The translations under genes and the position numbers were made by a program. The notes beneath the pieces are model-generated. The model did no database searches. It had not been told where the DNA came from and worked only from the letters and a program-made list of their open reading frames with translations. Source: Anastrepha obliqua (taxonomy: Eukaryota > Arthropoda > Insecta > Diptera > Tephritidae). From it: DNA of 64,000 bases. Of the stretch, positions 32,788 to 45,496 are shown piece after piece (position 1 is the stretch's first letter; each line of letters starts with the position of its first letter). The stretch is from NCBI RefSeq assembly GCF_027943255.1, contig NC_072896.1, positions 121,427,879 to 121,491,878 of the forward strand, in the 5' to 3' direction.

Positions 32788-35660
32788 GTTTTTTTACTCA
32801 TCCAAAAATCTCTATTCTTGGTTTAATATTTTAGCAGATTTTTGTGATGAATACAATGAACTTGATAATTAATAACACCTGTTTTTGACAGGTCATAAAA
32901 TTCCTGTTGCACCATATACTCCTTAGCTAAAAATATCAATTTATATTCATCCATTTTTTACATTTAAAATATTTACCAAGTTTAAAAGAAGCGATTCATC
33001 GCAGCTCTTTTCTTATAGTAAATTTACTAGACCACAGCCCTGAAGTTGTTAATTATTTGCACAATAAAATGCCTTGACTTGACTAATATAACGAATTCAA
33101 AATTGTTCCAAATGATGCCGCTATGAGTCCCAATTATTAATAAGAGGATCGGTTTTTTGTTGCGTAGACGGCGTATTCGAGTTTGTGTGCTTTGGAGTAT
33201 TTCTAAGAATGGCAAATGTGTGTCGGCATGCTGCGCAAATGTCATCCTAGATGCAAGGCATAACATGCCACATTACTTTTCTTTCTCTTACACACAAATA
33301 TGCACCAATTTTGTTGTAATTACTGTGATTATTCTTGTCATTTACGTTCGGCCTACATTTGTGCTTGCTGTTCTAGTTGTTGTTGTTGTTGTTTCTGTTG
33401 TTGTCCTCTCCACCTAAGCTTCTTGTAATTATATTGTATTTACTTAACATAAATATTTTGTTGCATCCTGCGGTGAGAACCCAAACACCACCGCCGCCAC
33501 CGCCATCAGCTAGTCACTCAGTCAGTTGCATGTTGGTTGCTTGGTTGCGTTTACCTTCCATGAGCGTCTGTTGTTTCATGGGTCTAACCAACGTCATCAT
33601 GTACATTTGCATCTTAGATAGATGCGGCATTTAGCTAAATGCTCCAAGTATTTCACTTGCAACAACGCCCACCACAAGGACGAATGCATGACAGCGGCAA
33701 CAAGGGCTGTCGGATGTGTATGCAGTGGTAGTGATAAATGCTCTATGCTGCCGTCTGCTGTCATTGTTATTATCATTGCTGACGTTGTTGTTGTTGTTGT
33801 TGTTGTAGCTAGTTGTTGTTGCATGTTGGCATTCGTTCATGTGTGCGGACAGTAAATAAACTTGAATTGTTTAAATCGCTTAGCAGCGCTCCATACAGCA
33901 CAAACGACAGCAAACAGCAGCAGTGGCAGTAGCTAGATGTATTTTGTTGTTGTTTTTGTTGCTATCGTTGCACGTGCATGCACTTCTACTGCAATAATGT
34001 GTGGCTTAATGTGTTGCCAGTAGCCTTGCACACCAACACTTGCCAGCAATGAAAGGTATTTCCAAGTGACAGCGTCAATTGCGTGTGTGGTAATGTGACA
34101 GGTAGTAACAACAACCACAACAACAAAGAAATAACGCTGCCGACATTGGTATTAGCAATAGCCCAGCACCAACACCAACACCAACACCAACACCAACCCG
34201 ACTACCAACGCCGGCCAGGTGTACGAATATTGCAAGCACGCTTTGTTGTTGTTATTGTTTCATATATTAAGCTTACTTTGTGCAATACTCACATTTGCTT
34301 TCGCATGTTTGTTGGTTTCCCTATCACCTATTTATTTGCCTATGTGTGCACACACACACGCACGTTTCATCGTTGCGCTGGTGCCGGTGTTGCTGGGTGT
34401 TTGCGTTTTGTCGTGGATTTGTGTGCATTGTTTTGTCTGTCACTTGCGCTGTCAACGGTCAGCTGTCATGGACAGTTTAACAATATTGCAATGTTGAAAT
34501 GTGAATTTTGAAATTCTCATATATTTTGACATTGACATCCAATTGTACAGATGTGTTCGCATTTGGAGTTGAATAACGGTCACACGTCTGACGGCAACGT
34601 GTCAAAATGCTGTTATGGACTGACGTTGCTTTTGAATGCTTTTAGATGTCAATGTGCAAGACGTTAAGTGACGTTGACCAGCTGCTGCTGCTGCAAATAG
34701 CGGTCATATTTAGCTGCATGTAAAGATTGGAAATGAATTATTTGGGATACTCAAGTTAAAGTTCTCAATCAGGCTGATGGCTTCATGTGCGGTAATTTAC
34801 AAACAAAAAAAAAAAATATTACGAACAACAAAAACCTAAAAAATTGGGGATTTGAGGTGGAAGCGCTGGAAATTTAGATACGTAAAAGATGAAAATTGTG
34901 TAAAGAAAAGCATCGAATTGAGTTGGATAAACGACAATTGAATGCCACGTGAAAACCTCGTATTAAAATGACGGTTTAGATTAACCTGCATACATTTGAT
35001 GGCAATCATAAATCATACAGAATGGAGTGCAAGCATTGGTGCTCTGACTCTTATGTCTACAATTGGAAAATTTTGTTTGAAAAATAACAAAATGGCGCAC
35101 TTTTGAAAATAAGGTATGACTGTAGTGTCGAAAGTTAGAGCTAAAAAGAAACGAAAGTAGTACGTGACAGAATAACAAGCCTACAGAAAAATAATCAGTT
35201 TAACTCTTTCGTTTCAGATGTCCTGAAGAGCCAAAATCCTGTTGACAAGTCACCTTTTTTTTTTGAAGACGCTTACTTTGGTGCCACACTACTACAAAAA
35301 AATATGTAAAAAATGGTTTTTGTATACTATTTGATGTCAATAATAACATACTATAAAATCACGACAATCGCATTTTAATTTCTTTAATAAAAAAACAATC
35401 CTAGAAAATATCTATAAAAAATAAGGATTTCACCAGGCTATAGAATATTCTCTGTTTTTTTCTGAGGAATTGAAACACGATCGCAAGCAAATTTGCTTAA
35501 AAATTTCTAACCTGAGCAAAATGAGAGATTACTGTTATACGTAGAAGCCCAAACTTTCCGAAAATCTTGGATCCCCGTTTTAATCCCCACTTGACTGTAA
35601 AATTCTATTATTAATTCAAGGAGAGCTTTCATAAAAGTTGTGTAAAACAGATATGAGTAT
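32788..35660. other. non-coding DNA rich in microsatellites
   Basis: Unique-looking stretch with (GTT)n runs at about 33376-33400, 33783-33806 and 33943-33960, CA runs near 34346, and a hexanucleotide run at 34167-34197. Open frames here (33377-33855, 34083-34511) follow the simple repeats and show no domain. The pattern resembles dipteran intron or intergenic DNA; no exon could be supported. Confidence 0.45.
34167..34197. repeat. (CACCAA)n microsatellite
   Basis: Five tandem hexanucleotide units, caccaacaccaacaccaaca and onward. Confidence 0.9.
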
Positions 35661-35667
35661 GTATGTA

Positions 35668-35740
35668 TAGAAAACATCAAGACGCACAACACAAAAAGGA
35701 GGAGAGGCCAAGCCAAACATCCAGAAACGGTTTAAATACC
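35668..35740 (+). mobile_element. degenerate SINE 3' fragment
   Basis: acatcaagacgcacaacaca followed by aggaggagaggccaagccaa resembles the family body. Diverged; the tail is not preserved. Confidence 0.45.
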
Positions 35741-35759
35741 CAAGGTCAAGTCCAAAATA

Positions 35760-36690
35760 AACAAGATTGGCGTCATAAAAATGCTTTTGATGCCGCCATC
35801 TCTTTAATGAGTTAGTACGTTGGAAGCCTCATCCCTACCCTAGCTGACTTCCAGTGAAAGCTTGGTGACATTCGGTCCAGTGGAGGCGAAGTTATTGCGT
35901 CTAAATTATCAGTATGTTTGTGGTCATCGGTACAAAACTCATCGATTTATCACATTTTAACTGATCATTTGGGCTTAAGAAAGGTTTGTGCACGCTTTCA
36001 TTCCGGACAAGGACCAAAAATTGCTCAGAGTTCAACATTCGAAAGACTTCATTAAAGAGGCGAGAACAGACGAGAACTTCCCTTACAACATTGTAACTGG
36101 TGATGAAACGTGGTATTTCCAACATGAACCTGAAGCTAAGCGTCAAAGTGTCGAATAAAAGACCCCAGACGAGCCACCACCCAAAAAATCGCGTTTGGAG
36201 AAGTCACAAATCAATTCGATGCTTATTTGTTTTTACGATTTCAAGGGATTTGCCCACAAGGAGTTCGTGCCAAAGGGCTAAACCGTCAATGCAACTTTCT
36301 ATCTTGGCGTTTTGAAACGTTTATTGTATCGCATTCATCGAATTCACCCTGAATATCGCGAAGGAGGAAGCTGGCGTTAATTGTATGACAATGCACCATC
36401 TCATCGATCCACTCTTGTGACTGATTTTTTGACTCGAAATCGCATTTTCACCATTAATCACTCACCGTATTCACCTGATATGGCTCCCTGTGACTTCTAC
36501 TTATTCGAGAAATTGCATTTGGCCATGAAAGGAAAAAGTTTTGCGTCCGTAGATTCCATCCAAAAGATCCTTCCTTTTTCAAACAGCTTTTAGATTAAGG
36601 GGACTATTTTGAATAAATTAACTCGAAGTTATCAGAACAAAGCTCCTGTCGTTTCTATTTTAGCTTAGACTAGTTTATTTTCGACTTCAC
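35760..36690 (+). pseudogene. DD34D mariner transposase remnant
   Basis: Plus strand. Readable from about 35990: KEARTDENFPYNIVTGDETW (first Asp), KTPDEPPPKKSRLEKSQIN, HKEFVPKG, TVNATFYLGVLKRLLYRIHR, then LYDNAPSHRSTLVTDFLT (second Asp, 36391 region) and YSPDMAPCDFYLFEKLHLA (third Asp, 34 residues further). Three in-frame stops at the former Trp/Gln-type positions (after QSVE, VPKG and GSWR) and a frame end at 36591. The DNA-binding part is missing or unreadable. Terminal repeats were not found. Confidence 0.75.
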
Positions 36691-36701
36691 CTGCGGATAA
36701 T

Positions 36702-37060
36702 TATTGGACCTTTGCACGTTCGCGACGGCGAGTATCGCAGGCGATGGAACGATGAGCTGTATAAGCTTTACGACGACATAGATATAGCGCAGCGAATGAA
36801 GATCCAGCGGCTTCGTTGGTTGGGTCGTCCGAATGGATACAAACGCTCCCGCTCTGAAAGTATTCGTTGCGGTACCAGCAGATGAAGAGAAAAACCTCCA
36901 CTGCGTTGGAAAGATCAGATGGAGAAGGACTTGGCTTCACTTGGTGGGTCCAACTGGCGCCGGTTGGTGGGAGAAAGAAACAACGGACGCGGTTTGTTAA
37001 ACTCGACCAAAACCGCGTAAGCGGTTATCGCGCCAATCCAGAAGAAGACGAAATTTGCAC
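36702..37060 (+). pseudogene. RTE-like LINE, 3' fragment
   Basis: Traces of the RTE C-terminus: NDELYKLYDDIDIAQRMKIQ, LRWLGRPNGYKRS, PPLRWKDQMEKDLASLGGSN, then WRRLVGERNNGRGLLN. It ends gcggttatcgcgccaatcca and gaagaagac, the same terminus as the minus-strand copy at 14946. Open only in pieces. Confidence 0.65.
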
Positions 37061-38518
37061 CTTGAAAACTGCTTGATGAAATATTATTCGGCCATAATCT
37101 AACTCAAAATAATATATTATTATTTCCAGATGTTTGCAAGTAGGGTCTCAGTTGAAGCTGCTGAATCCAGGACCTATGCCAATTTAATTTTTTCTCTGTT
37201 TTTCCTCAAACCCAAACGAACTATTTAGCTACCCACATTAAACCTACTCCGGTCCCTTTTATTAAAACCAACAAACTCGAAACTCATACATTTGCAATTC
37301 GCAGGAATGTTTTGCTCATTTACAGAATTTTGGAATCTTCTTTGCACTCTAATGGGTATTTCATATTAATTGCATGTAATTTTAATTACCAAATTAAAAC
37401 ACAACAAGGAAACCCCAATAAATGCCACAGTAGTTGTGCTCATTTTGTAGTTATTTGCAAGAAAATATCCGTTTCCTCACCACAAACGCCACAAACGGAA
37501 AGAAATTCAAACAAAAGTCCATAGAAACCCTGCGCCAACTACCGCCGCCCGCCCAGTTTAACCAGTCGAGCTCAGCTCAGCAACCGGAAATCCAAGAAAT
37601 GGAAAACACACACCTAAGTACATGCCTACATAGTTGCCACCTACCTAGAGAATGCAAAAGAAAGTGAAATGAGAATAAATGGTAACACAGCAAATGGTTA
37701 AATGACGGACGTGGGCAAAGTAGGAGTTTGGAAAATGTTTCAACATTAAATAGTGGATTGAGGATTCGGTACTTTAACTGGTTGGTTGGCAGGTTAGTTG
37801 GATGGTGGGATGGTGGGATGGTGGGTTGGTAGATTGGTCGATTGCTGGTGAGTTGCTGAGCTTGTTGTCAGGTACATTGTTGGGTTCAAATAAGCCAACA
37901 CATTTAAGACGAAATAAATTGGATTAGAAACCGCACAAATCCAATTGTCTTCTGTGGTCGAAATAAATATGCAAGGATAACTAGATGTGTAATTCCTACC
38001 CACACACATACATACATACATACATGCATCCACATAGATACTATACATGCATCCATGCATAGAAGTACGCAATAGAGGAAATATGCAGGCTCTCATTTGT
38101 GTCAGCAGGAGGTTGATGGTATTGAGCATTCGTTGTGGTGGGCGCCGAAACGAAGGGCGATCTGACACAGCGGGTGACACATTTTGGGAAGTGGTAGGAG
38201 AAAGCTGATGTAAGTGCGCCCAAACGTATGCAAAGTAAAACATTTAAAAGTCATATTACATAAAATAACAGTGCACAAAGCAGGGGTACCTCCAGTCTAT
38301 GATGTTGAAGCTGATTTTAAGTGCATTTACTTACATATTAAGAAGATACAGGGTGACCGAGTGGTATTTATTGAGTTACCACTTTATTTGGTTGCTGAGA
38401 TAGAAGAGTTAATGCTAGTGAATGGTACGGCGGTGCATAGTAACTTCATAGGAAAGTTTAGAATTTTTGGAAATATCGATCGGCTTCTAGCGTTAGTGGA
38501 ACTGAAGAAGCTGTCCTT
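37061..38518. other. no recognised gene
   Basis: Includes a GGTT/GGAT-rich short tandem stretch (37776-37850, gatggtgggatggtgggatg) and (CATA)n at about 38004-38022. A minus frame at 37794-38243 overlaps these simple repeats and is not supported as a gene. Confidence 0.4.
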
Positions 38519-38650
38519 TAGGTTAGGTTAGCCAGATTGCTTGTTTCAGACAAGAGACTCGTGGCTTTAAGGGCCATTGTGATACCTGCATTTGATTCCT
38601 ATTCCCTAACTAAGTTGCTTAAACCACTTCTTCGGAAGGGGAGGTAGATC
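38519..38650 (-). mobile_element. Loa-like LINE, 3' UTR fragment with TTAGG-like tail
   Basis: taggttaggtta at 38519-38530 is followed by gccagattgcttgtttcaga and attgtgatacctgcatttga, which match the 3' end at 54926-55020 (ccagattgcttgtctaagac, attgtgatacctgcatttga). So this is the 3' terminal 100-130 bp of that LINE family, minus strand. Confidence 0.65.
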
Positions 38651-38798
38651 TGTATGTGCCTTAAACAGCCCTCCAACTACTTCAAGGGTAGTTTAGTCCT
38701 GTAAATCCATCATAGTTCAGGTCGGTAGGCGTAATATTCTGATGGTCTGGAGTAGAAGGATTTCAATTTCTGTATATTTAAATGTTGAATGCAGAATA

Positions 38799-40106
38799 CA
38801 AGGTGTGTTCAAAACGTATCGCGAATTTTGTGTTTTTTCCTAAATTATTTATTTACTCACTAATATCCATTTTGTCCCCTTCAAAGTAACCCCCAGATAT
38901 ATTATGGACTTGTGCGAAAGTTTTTTCCAATCTTCGAAGCACTTCAAAAAATCATTTTTTTTATCTCGTTCAGCTCTTCCTACGATGCCGTCTTTATCTC
39001 GTCAATCGTAGCGTAGCTTCGTCCTTTTATGGGCCTCTTGAATTTCGGGAATAAGAAAAAGAGTACCAGGGGGCCAGATCTGAGGAATACGGTGGCTGTA
39101 GCATCATTAGTGTGTTGTTTTTGGCCAAAAAGTCGCGCACAAGCAATGATGCAGGGGCGTTGTCGTGATGGAAGAGCCAATTTTTGTTCTTCCGCAAATC
39201 TGGGCGTTTCTGGCGGATTGCTTCGCGCGAATTGGGCATAACTTGGAGGTAATACTCCTTCCGTTTTACCCTGTAGCAAGAACTCATGATGCACAACGCC
39301 CCTGCTATCGGAAAAAACGGTAAGCAAAACTTTTACATTCGACCGAACCTGGCCTCGCTTTTTTCGGTCTTGGTTCGTGCGGCAGTTTCTATTGATATTC
39401 TTGAGCTTTGGTTTCCACGTCATAACCATAAACTCACGATTCGTCACCAGTTATGACCTTCTGGAGCAAATTTGGGTCGTCGCGGACAGAGTTCAACATA
39501 TCATTAGCGATGTTCATGCGATGCTGCTTTTGGTTGAAATTGAGCACTTTTGGTACGAATTTTGCGTCGACCCGTCTCATGCCATAATCATTGAAAAAAA
39601 TCAAATGGCACGAGCCAATCGATATGTCCAAGTCCTCAGCAACTTCTCTAACGGTGATTCAACGATTGGCCAATACCATTTTCTTCACTTCATCAATATT
39701 TTCGTCTGTTGTTGAAGTGCTCGGGCGTCCGGCACGCTTTTCGTCGTTCACATCTTCTCGGTCTTCTGAGAACATTTTGTACCACTGATAAACGTTGCTT
39801 TGGTTCAAAGTAACTTCTCCGTGTGACACAGTCAACATTCGGAATGCATCCGCGCACTTAATTTCGTTTTTCACACCAAATTTGATACAGGTTCTTTGAT
39901 CCATCTTTTTGAATAGATAAAAATCGAAGACGAGCCGGAACCCGTGCAAGCAAAGCTGTCAACAATTAACCGAACATTCAAAATGGCCGAACTCGTCGGC
40001 ATGAGTGAGAGACATGAGTATCAACATATCGCCACAAAAAATCCAAATTCGAATATACGTAACCTGCGAATATTCAAAATTCGCGATACTTTTTGTATAC
40101 ACCTCG
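38799..40106 (-). mobile_element. DD34D mariner, full length, broken
   Basis: 1308 bp; ends caaggtgtgttcaaaacgta and (reverse complement) cgaggtgtatacaaaaagta, then tcgcgaattttg in both; TA on each side (38797-38798, 40107-40108). Transposase on minus, from MDQRTCIKFGVKNEIKCADA (about 39904): VYQWYKMFSEDREDVNDEKR, ITVREVAEDLDISIGSCHLI, VITGDESWVYGYD (first Asp), VRSNVKVLLTVFSDSRGVVH, and FHHDNAPASLLVRDFLAKN (second Asp). The third Asp motif is YSSDLAPW with the Asp displaced by a frameshift. A stop after LANR and several frame changes. Confidence 0.82.
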
Positions 40107-40108
40107 TA

Positions 40109-41185
40109 CGCTTGGACATCTCATTGTCCTCAAAACAGACCCAGCAATTTATATACACATATAATATAAGGTGTTGGGTAGCCAGTGAGCAACTACTAGC
40201 GATTCAAGCTCATATCTACCTCCAGCGATATCAGACAGGCCGCAGAATTATTGCTGTCCCAAAAAGATATTTATTGATATCCAAGGCTTCAATCTCATAG
40301 TGGCCTGGTACCTAAAATCGGTTTAGTTTATTTTTGACTGTCTTGAGCACCCTATATGCTATATTCCTTGAAAGTTAAGTATGCATGTACATACTAATAT
40401 ATACCTATAAGTATATGTATACCTGTGTATGTATGTGTACACCTGAGCTAGCTTATAAAGGTACAAATCAAATACTAATTGGATTTCCAAGGTTTTAAGT
40501 TGTCAATATGCCGGTTCGCAAATATATAATAAATATTTAGGGACATTCGTGCTTTGTGCACCAGAGCATAGCTACCCGAGTGAATATATGTACCCATACA
40601 TACACATACATATATTGACATACATACGCTGCCAATAGTGACAAAATGTGCTGCTCAAATGGACGAAAAATCACCTTTGTATCCATATGACAAAAAATTA
40701 TCTAATGAACTGTGTGTGTGTGTGTGTGGGCATATGGAAATGTTACTTGTCAATAATGTGTGCATAAAAATAGGTCAGTGCCCATTAATCACAAATGGGA
40801 CCTTGTGTGGCAATACTCATCCAAGGCAAAATGGCACAAATACTAATTGGTTTAGCAAATACTAATTCATTTAACAGAGCTGGCTGTCCATATTTCTTTT
40901 ATTTGCCAAATTCATGCACTAATTAATTCCCGCAAGCCAATCCGGAGAATTAGAATGTTAGGGCAAAATACTGGAAAATATTCATTGTTTTTGCTAAGAT
41001 TTTTTTTTATGTTACGGAAATGTGAGGGAGAGCAGATAAAAGCATTGATTTTTAAACTAATTTGTTGCTGAAATAATTTCTAGTTTACAAAAATTTGAGG
41101 AAATATCTTTTCATATTCGTTGATTACATGTCAGTATTTGGCCACTGCCATCAATTATTTAAATATATAAAACTGAAATATAAAC
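40109..41185. other. non-coding; TATG-type microsatellites
   Basis: Short ATGTAT/ACATAC runs at 40380-40445 and 40588-40626 and a TG run at about 40710-40728. No gene recognised. Confidence 0.45.
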
Positions 41186-41189
41186 TGAA

Positions 41190-41668
41190 AAAGATGTTTA
41201 AAAATTTTATATTAGTAGTTCTGAAATTACTTTAATACTAAACATTATTTTTGAAGTGAAGCATCTGGATTTAAAAAAGTTAATGTTTTTTTTTTATTTT
41301 TCAGCAAAGTTCCTTTTTAATTAGAAATAATTTCCATATAATTTAATATTTGCGTACTAATTTGAAATATTTGGAAAATAGTTTATATTTTGAATAATAA
41401 TATAATTCGACATTTTCTTACTAAAAACTATTGTATTTCTGTAGTTAAACATCTTAGGTTGTTGTATATTACAAAAATTTAATATTATTTGTTAATTTTC
41501 AAAAAAAGAAAATTCATTTCTAATTAGAAATATTTTAAAATTAATTTAATATTTTGATGGTAAAAATTATTTTTGAAGTAAAATATCTTAGGTCTTTTTT
41601 AATTTTAATATTTTTTTAATTTTTCAGAAAAAAAAAGTTTAAAAAAAAATATATAAGAAATTATTTAA
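41190..41668. repeat. satellite C, left part
   Basis: Diverged AT-rich tandem units marked by ttatttttgaagtaaaatat, cttaggt, a T-run, cagaaaaaaa and attagaaatattttaaaatt. Spacing is roughly 115-125 bp where measurable. It is split by the copia element at 41669 and continues at 46246 and 48499. Confidence 0.75.
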
Positions 41669-41901
41669 TGTTGAATTCTAAATACAACTCTGCAAACCAA
41701 TCCTACTCTCTTGTACTTCACTTACATGGAACTTTATACTTGTACAATTATACGTTAGATAGTAGGCGATGCCAAAAGAACTTTGTACTTATTAAACATT
41801 AGATAGTAGGCGATGACAAAAAATGTAAAGCGGCAGTTAGAATAAAAACGTGAATTACATCGACACGAGTTTTTCTTTCTCTGCGCGGAAAGACTGCTTC
41901 A
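41669..41901 (+). repeat. copia 5' LTR, 233 bp
   Basis: Starts tgttgaattctaaatacaac, ends gactgcttca. Has a polyadenylation-type aataaa at 41841-41846. Contains two diverged copies of a block around gttagatagtaggcgatgcc / cattagatagtaggcgatga; the 3' LTR has one. Confidence 0.93.
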
Positions 41902-41903
41902 AA

Positions 41904-41918
41904 TGGTTATGGGCCCAG
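41904..41918 (+). promoter_or_regulatory. primer-binding site (half initiator tRNA-Met)
   Basis: tggttatgggcccag, two bases after the 5' LTR, is complementary to the anticodon arm of insect initiator tRNA-Met. Drosophila copia is known to prime with that tRNA half and not with the 3' end. Confidence 0.8.
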
Positions 41919-42022
41919 GTATCGACTTGGGTTTCTAAGTTCACGGTCAACATACATAAATAGAAGTTGTAATAATTCGGTTGATTTGCTTATCCGGTGT
42001 TAAAAGTAATAGTCGCGGTAAA

Positions 42023-43186
42023 ATGGCTAACGCTTTAGCCAACATCGAAAAATTAAGTGGGGAAAATTATACCACTTGGTGTATTCAGTTAAAGAGTTTA
42101 CTGATTACTCTAGATTTGTGGAGTGCAGTCGTTGATAAGTGTCCGGAGGAGGAGCCTGGAAAGACCATCTGGATAGTATGCGACAGAAAGGCTCTCGCTA
42201 CTATAACATTGAGCGTCAAGCCAAGTGAGCTGATACATATTAAAAACTGTACCACAGCAAAAAGTGCATGGGACACGTTGAACGCGCTCTACAAGGCAGA
42301 TACAGCGTGTAGGAAAGTGAACCTATTTAAAAAACTGATCCGATTTCAATTCAGAAGCAGCGAGAAGTTTTCAGCTCAATTGAAGGAGTTCTGCTGTATT
42401 GTAGATGACATAAAAGAAGTTGGCATATCCATGGAGGACGACTTTTTATCAATTTTGTTGCTTTGCTCATTACCAGACGAAATGGAGAATTTTGTGGTGG
42501 CAATCGAGAGCAGGGACGCATTGCTGAAATTGGATAATCTCATCGCGAAGATTCTGGAAGAGGAGCAAAGGCACGGCGACAAATGCAGTAGCGCAGAAAC
42601 GGCTTTTTCGGCAAACGAATCGAAAAGGCGCGTTGGAATTTTTCGAAATAAAAGCGGCGTCGGCAGAGGCGTAAGGAGTGAGATTGGTGTCGGTAGCGGC
42701 AGAGGCGCTGGCAGCGGTAACAGCAGCAGAACAAGACAAAAGAAAAATGGTAGAGCGAACGAAAGCATAACTTTCAGTAGGTACAACAACAACATAAAGT
42801 GCTTTAAGTGTGGACGGAGAGGTCATATACGTTCTCAGTGCAGTTTTCAATCAAATAATTCACTCGTAGATGAGAAAGGTTGGTCGTTAGTAGAGAAAGA
42901 GGAGAATTTAAGAGAGACTTGGATAATCGACAGTGGCGCAACGTCTCACATGTGCAAAGATGCTAAATTGTTTAGTTCTCTTGTTTGTGTAAAACATAGA
43001 ATAGTTTTAGCTTCAGGTGCTTGCGTTTATGCACGCGGAAAGGGCACGGTTAATCTGAAAACAAAGTACACAACTGTTAATTTGAGAGACGTTTGGTATG
43101 TACCTGATCTACATTCCAATTTTTTTCCATCGCTAAAGCTGCAGAGAGTGGAAATGTCATCACATTTACAGAAAATAATGCCATGA
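42023..43186 (+). pseudogene. copia gag and protease
   Basis: Chosen start is ATG 42023 (MANALANIEKLSGENYTTW), which gives the typical copia Gag beginning. A start upstream in the same frame is also open (from 41981) but lies in the leader. Gag includes the retrotran_gag/UBN2-like region (WDTLNALYKADTACRKVNLF), a basic Gly/Ser/Arg-rich stretch, and a CCHC zinc knuckle CFKCGRRGHIRSQC (42801-42842) for RNA packaging. Protease follows with WIIDSGATSHM (catalytic Asp codon 42928-42930). After WYVPDLHSNFF the frame is lost at the T7 run 43120-43126 and stops at 43184-43186. Confidence 0.9.
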
Positions 43187-44808
43187 TGCAAAACAAAAAC
43201 AAAAAAACAATTCTTACTGGTGCATTGGAAAATGGCATATATGTTGCTAACGTTTTAGTGAATAAAAGTGCGGACTGTGTAAATGGGGTTAGTGATGACG
43301 CGAGTGATTGGCATAGGCGGTTTGGCCACATAAATACAAATGATTTAAATAAACTTTCAAAAATGAATATGGTAAATGGTTTGAACTTTAAAATTTCAAA
43401 AAACATTGAATGCTTTACGTGCGCGGTATGCAAAATCCATAGTAAGCCTTATGTGAAATATAGCGGCATTTATACAAAAAGTGTATTAGAACTTGTACAT
43501 ACGGACTTGTGCGGGCCTATGGGTGTGAATTCGGTTGGCGGTTCATCGTATTTTATCACATTTATAGATGATTACTCGCGATATACTGCAGTTTATTTTT
43601 TAAAAAGAAAATCCGAAGCATTCGAAATGTTTAAACTTTTTGCTGCGACCGCGGAGAAGCAGACTGGCCGCAAAATAAAAGCGATTCGTAGTGACAATGG
43701 GAGAGAATTCGTCAACTCTCAGTTTGAAAATTGGTTACGAAAAAAAGGCATTCGGCATCAAACCACTGTGCCGTACAGCCCTCAGCAAAACGGTGTGGCT
43801 GAAAGAGCCAACAGAACTTTGGTGGAAATGGCGCGATGCTTATTAAGCTCTTCTAAAATGCCACAATCATTGTGGGCTGAAGCGGTAAGCACGGCGGTAT
43901 ATATTAGAAACAGGTGTCCTACGAAAGTTTTAGGTGCAGTTACACCTTACGAGAAATGGCATGGGCGGAAACCATCGGTTGCACATTTCCGTACGTTTGG
44001 TTGTGATGCAGTGGTTCTGCAAAAGGGGCCAAGACCACGCGGTAGTAAGCTTTTGCCGAAAGGGGTTAAGCTAAAGTTTGTTGGCTATCACCCAACCACA
44101 AAATGTTATCGATTAATTAACTTACAAACGAATCAAATCACAATTGCACGTGATGTCATATTTTTTGAGAATTCATTTGAATTAAATTTAAGGGACAGTG
44201 ATGTCAATGAAGAACCATTTTTTATTGAACTTCAAGCAAAACCAAGTAGCGCTGAAGAAGCGTTAGTAAGCGAAGACAGACGTGACGAGCGTGAAGACGA
44301 AGGCAGCGAGCGTGAAGAACATGAAAGAGCTGAGACTGAGTCTGATTACGAGGAGGCTGTTGCTGTAAACAATAACAAGAGGAAGCGAGGAAGGCCAAAA
44401 ATGTTGCGTACAGGAGGTGTAGGAAGACCGAGAAAGGTCTATTGTACAGAGGCTGGTCCGGAGATGCTGAACTCTGTTATTGAAAATCCGAGCACGGTCA
44501 GTGAGGCGCTAAACTCTAAAGATGCTGACAGGTGGAAAGAGGCAATGAGAGTAGAGTATGAATCGTTGGTGCGGAACGCAACATGGGACTTAGTGGATCG
44601 ACCAGCTCATAAAAATGTTATCGGTTGTAAATGGGTTTTTGCAATAAAACGTAATCCGGATGGCTCAATTGAGAAGATTAAGGCGAGGCTAGTTGCGATG
44701 GGTTGCGCACAAAAATACAACGTGGATTACTGCGAAACATTTGCTCCAGTGGTACGTCATTCAACAATTCGTCTAATTTTGGCATTGGCCGCACAAGTTG
44801 CTGGTTAA
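43127..44808 (+). pseudogene. copia integrase and start of RT
   Basis: The frame that continues after the T7 run. It has the pre-integrase zinc-binding segment DWHRRFGHINTNDLNKL and CFTCAVC, then the integrase core with HTDLCG (Asp 43504-43506), RSDNGREF (Asp 43693-43695) and NGVAERANR (Glu 43801-43803). The spacing of 35 residues fits DD35E. An acidic linker (DRRDEREDEGSEREEHERAE) and a basic NNNKRKRGRPKM stretch follow. The RT starts with GCKWVFAIKRNPDGSIEKIK. The frame breaks at about 44793-44805 and stops at 44806-44808. Confidence 0.9.
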
Positions 44809-45496
44809 CCATATAGACATTGTTGCTGCATACTTGAACGGCAATTTGGAGGAGACGGTTTATATGTGTCAGCTACCCTTGTTTGGAGATTCGAAAAATG
44901 TTAATAAGGTATGCAGACTTAAAAAGGCTTTATATGGCCTGAAGCAAGCCGGTCGAGAATGGAACCGGAAAGTTACGCAAATATTGGTGAAGATGGGATT
45001 CGTAAGGTGCAAGTCGGACCCATCGGTTTATATTCGTCGTGGTAATGCGAATGTTAGCATTATTGCTCTCTACCTAGACGATATGATCTTGGCATGCTCA
45101 AACAAGCATGAGATGCGGAGTATAATAGAAGCGTTGAATCAATACATTGAAGCGGTCGATCGCGGGCAGATATCATTTTATTTGGGGATGGAAGTTGAAC
45201 GGGATGGTGATCGACGTGACATCACTATACATCAGAAGCGATATGTCGAGCAACTTCTTCAACAATGGGGCATGGAAGATTGTAAACCAGCGGCAACTCC
45301 ATGGGCTCCAGGCACGGTGCTTCATAAATGTGACAAGCAGTGCAGTGACTTGAAGGCGAAGGACTACCAAAGTCTTATTGGCGGGCTTATATATCTCGTC
45401 CGGATATCGCGCATGTGGTGTCAAAGTTATCTCAATATAACTCACATCCGCATACAGAGCACATGCAGGCGGCAAAATACGTTCTTCGATATTTGA
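44799..45496 (+). pseudogene. copia reverse transcriptase
   Basis: RT palm and thumb. HIDIVAAYLNGNLEETVYM has the first catalytic Asp, KALYGLKQAGREWN is the conserved connecting helix, and ALYLDDMILA carries the YLDD box (45071-45082) with both aspartates intact. ISFYLGMEVERD and QKRYVEQLLQQWGMEDCKP follow. After YQSLIGGLIYL (about 45395-45405) the frame changes; the rest of this open stretch to 45496 is out of frame. Confidence 0.88.

Noticed and set aside
33377..33855. Possible small proteins rich in Val, Leu or Asn
   Set aside because: They are translations of (GTT)n and related simple repeats in several frames on both strands; no start context or domain.
34167..34197. CRISPR-like spaced repeat
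   Set aside because: Plain hexanucleotide microsatellite without spacers.
42376..42850. Minus-strand open frames of 126-139 codons
   Set aside because: They lie antisense to the copia gag/zinc-knuckle coding region, whose domain motifs are clear on the plus strand.
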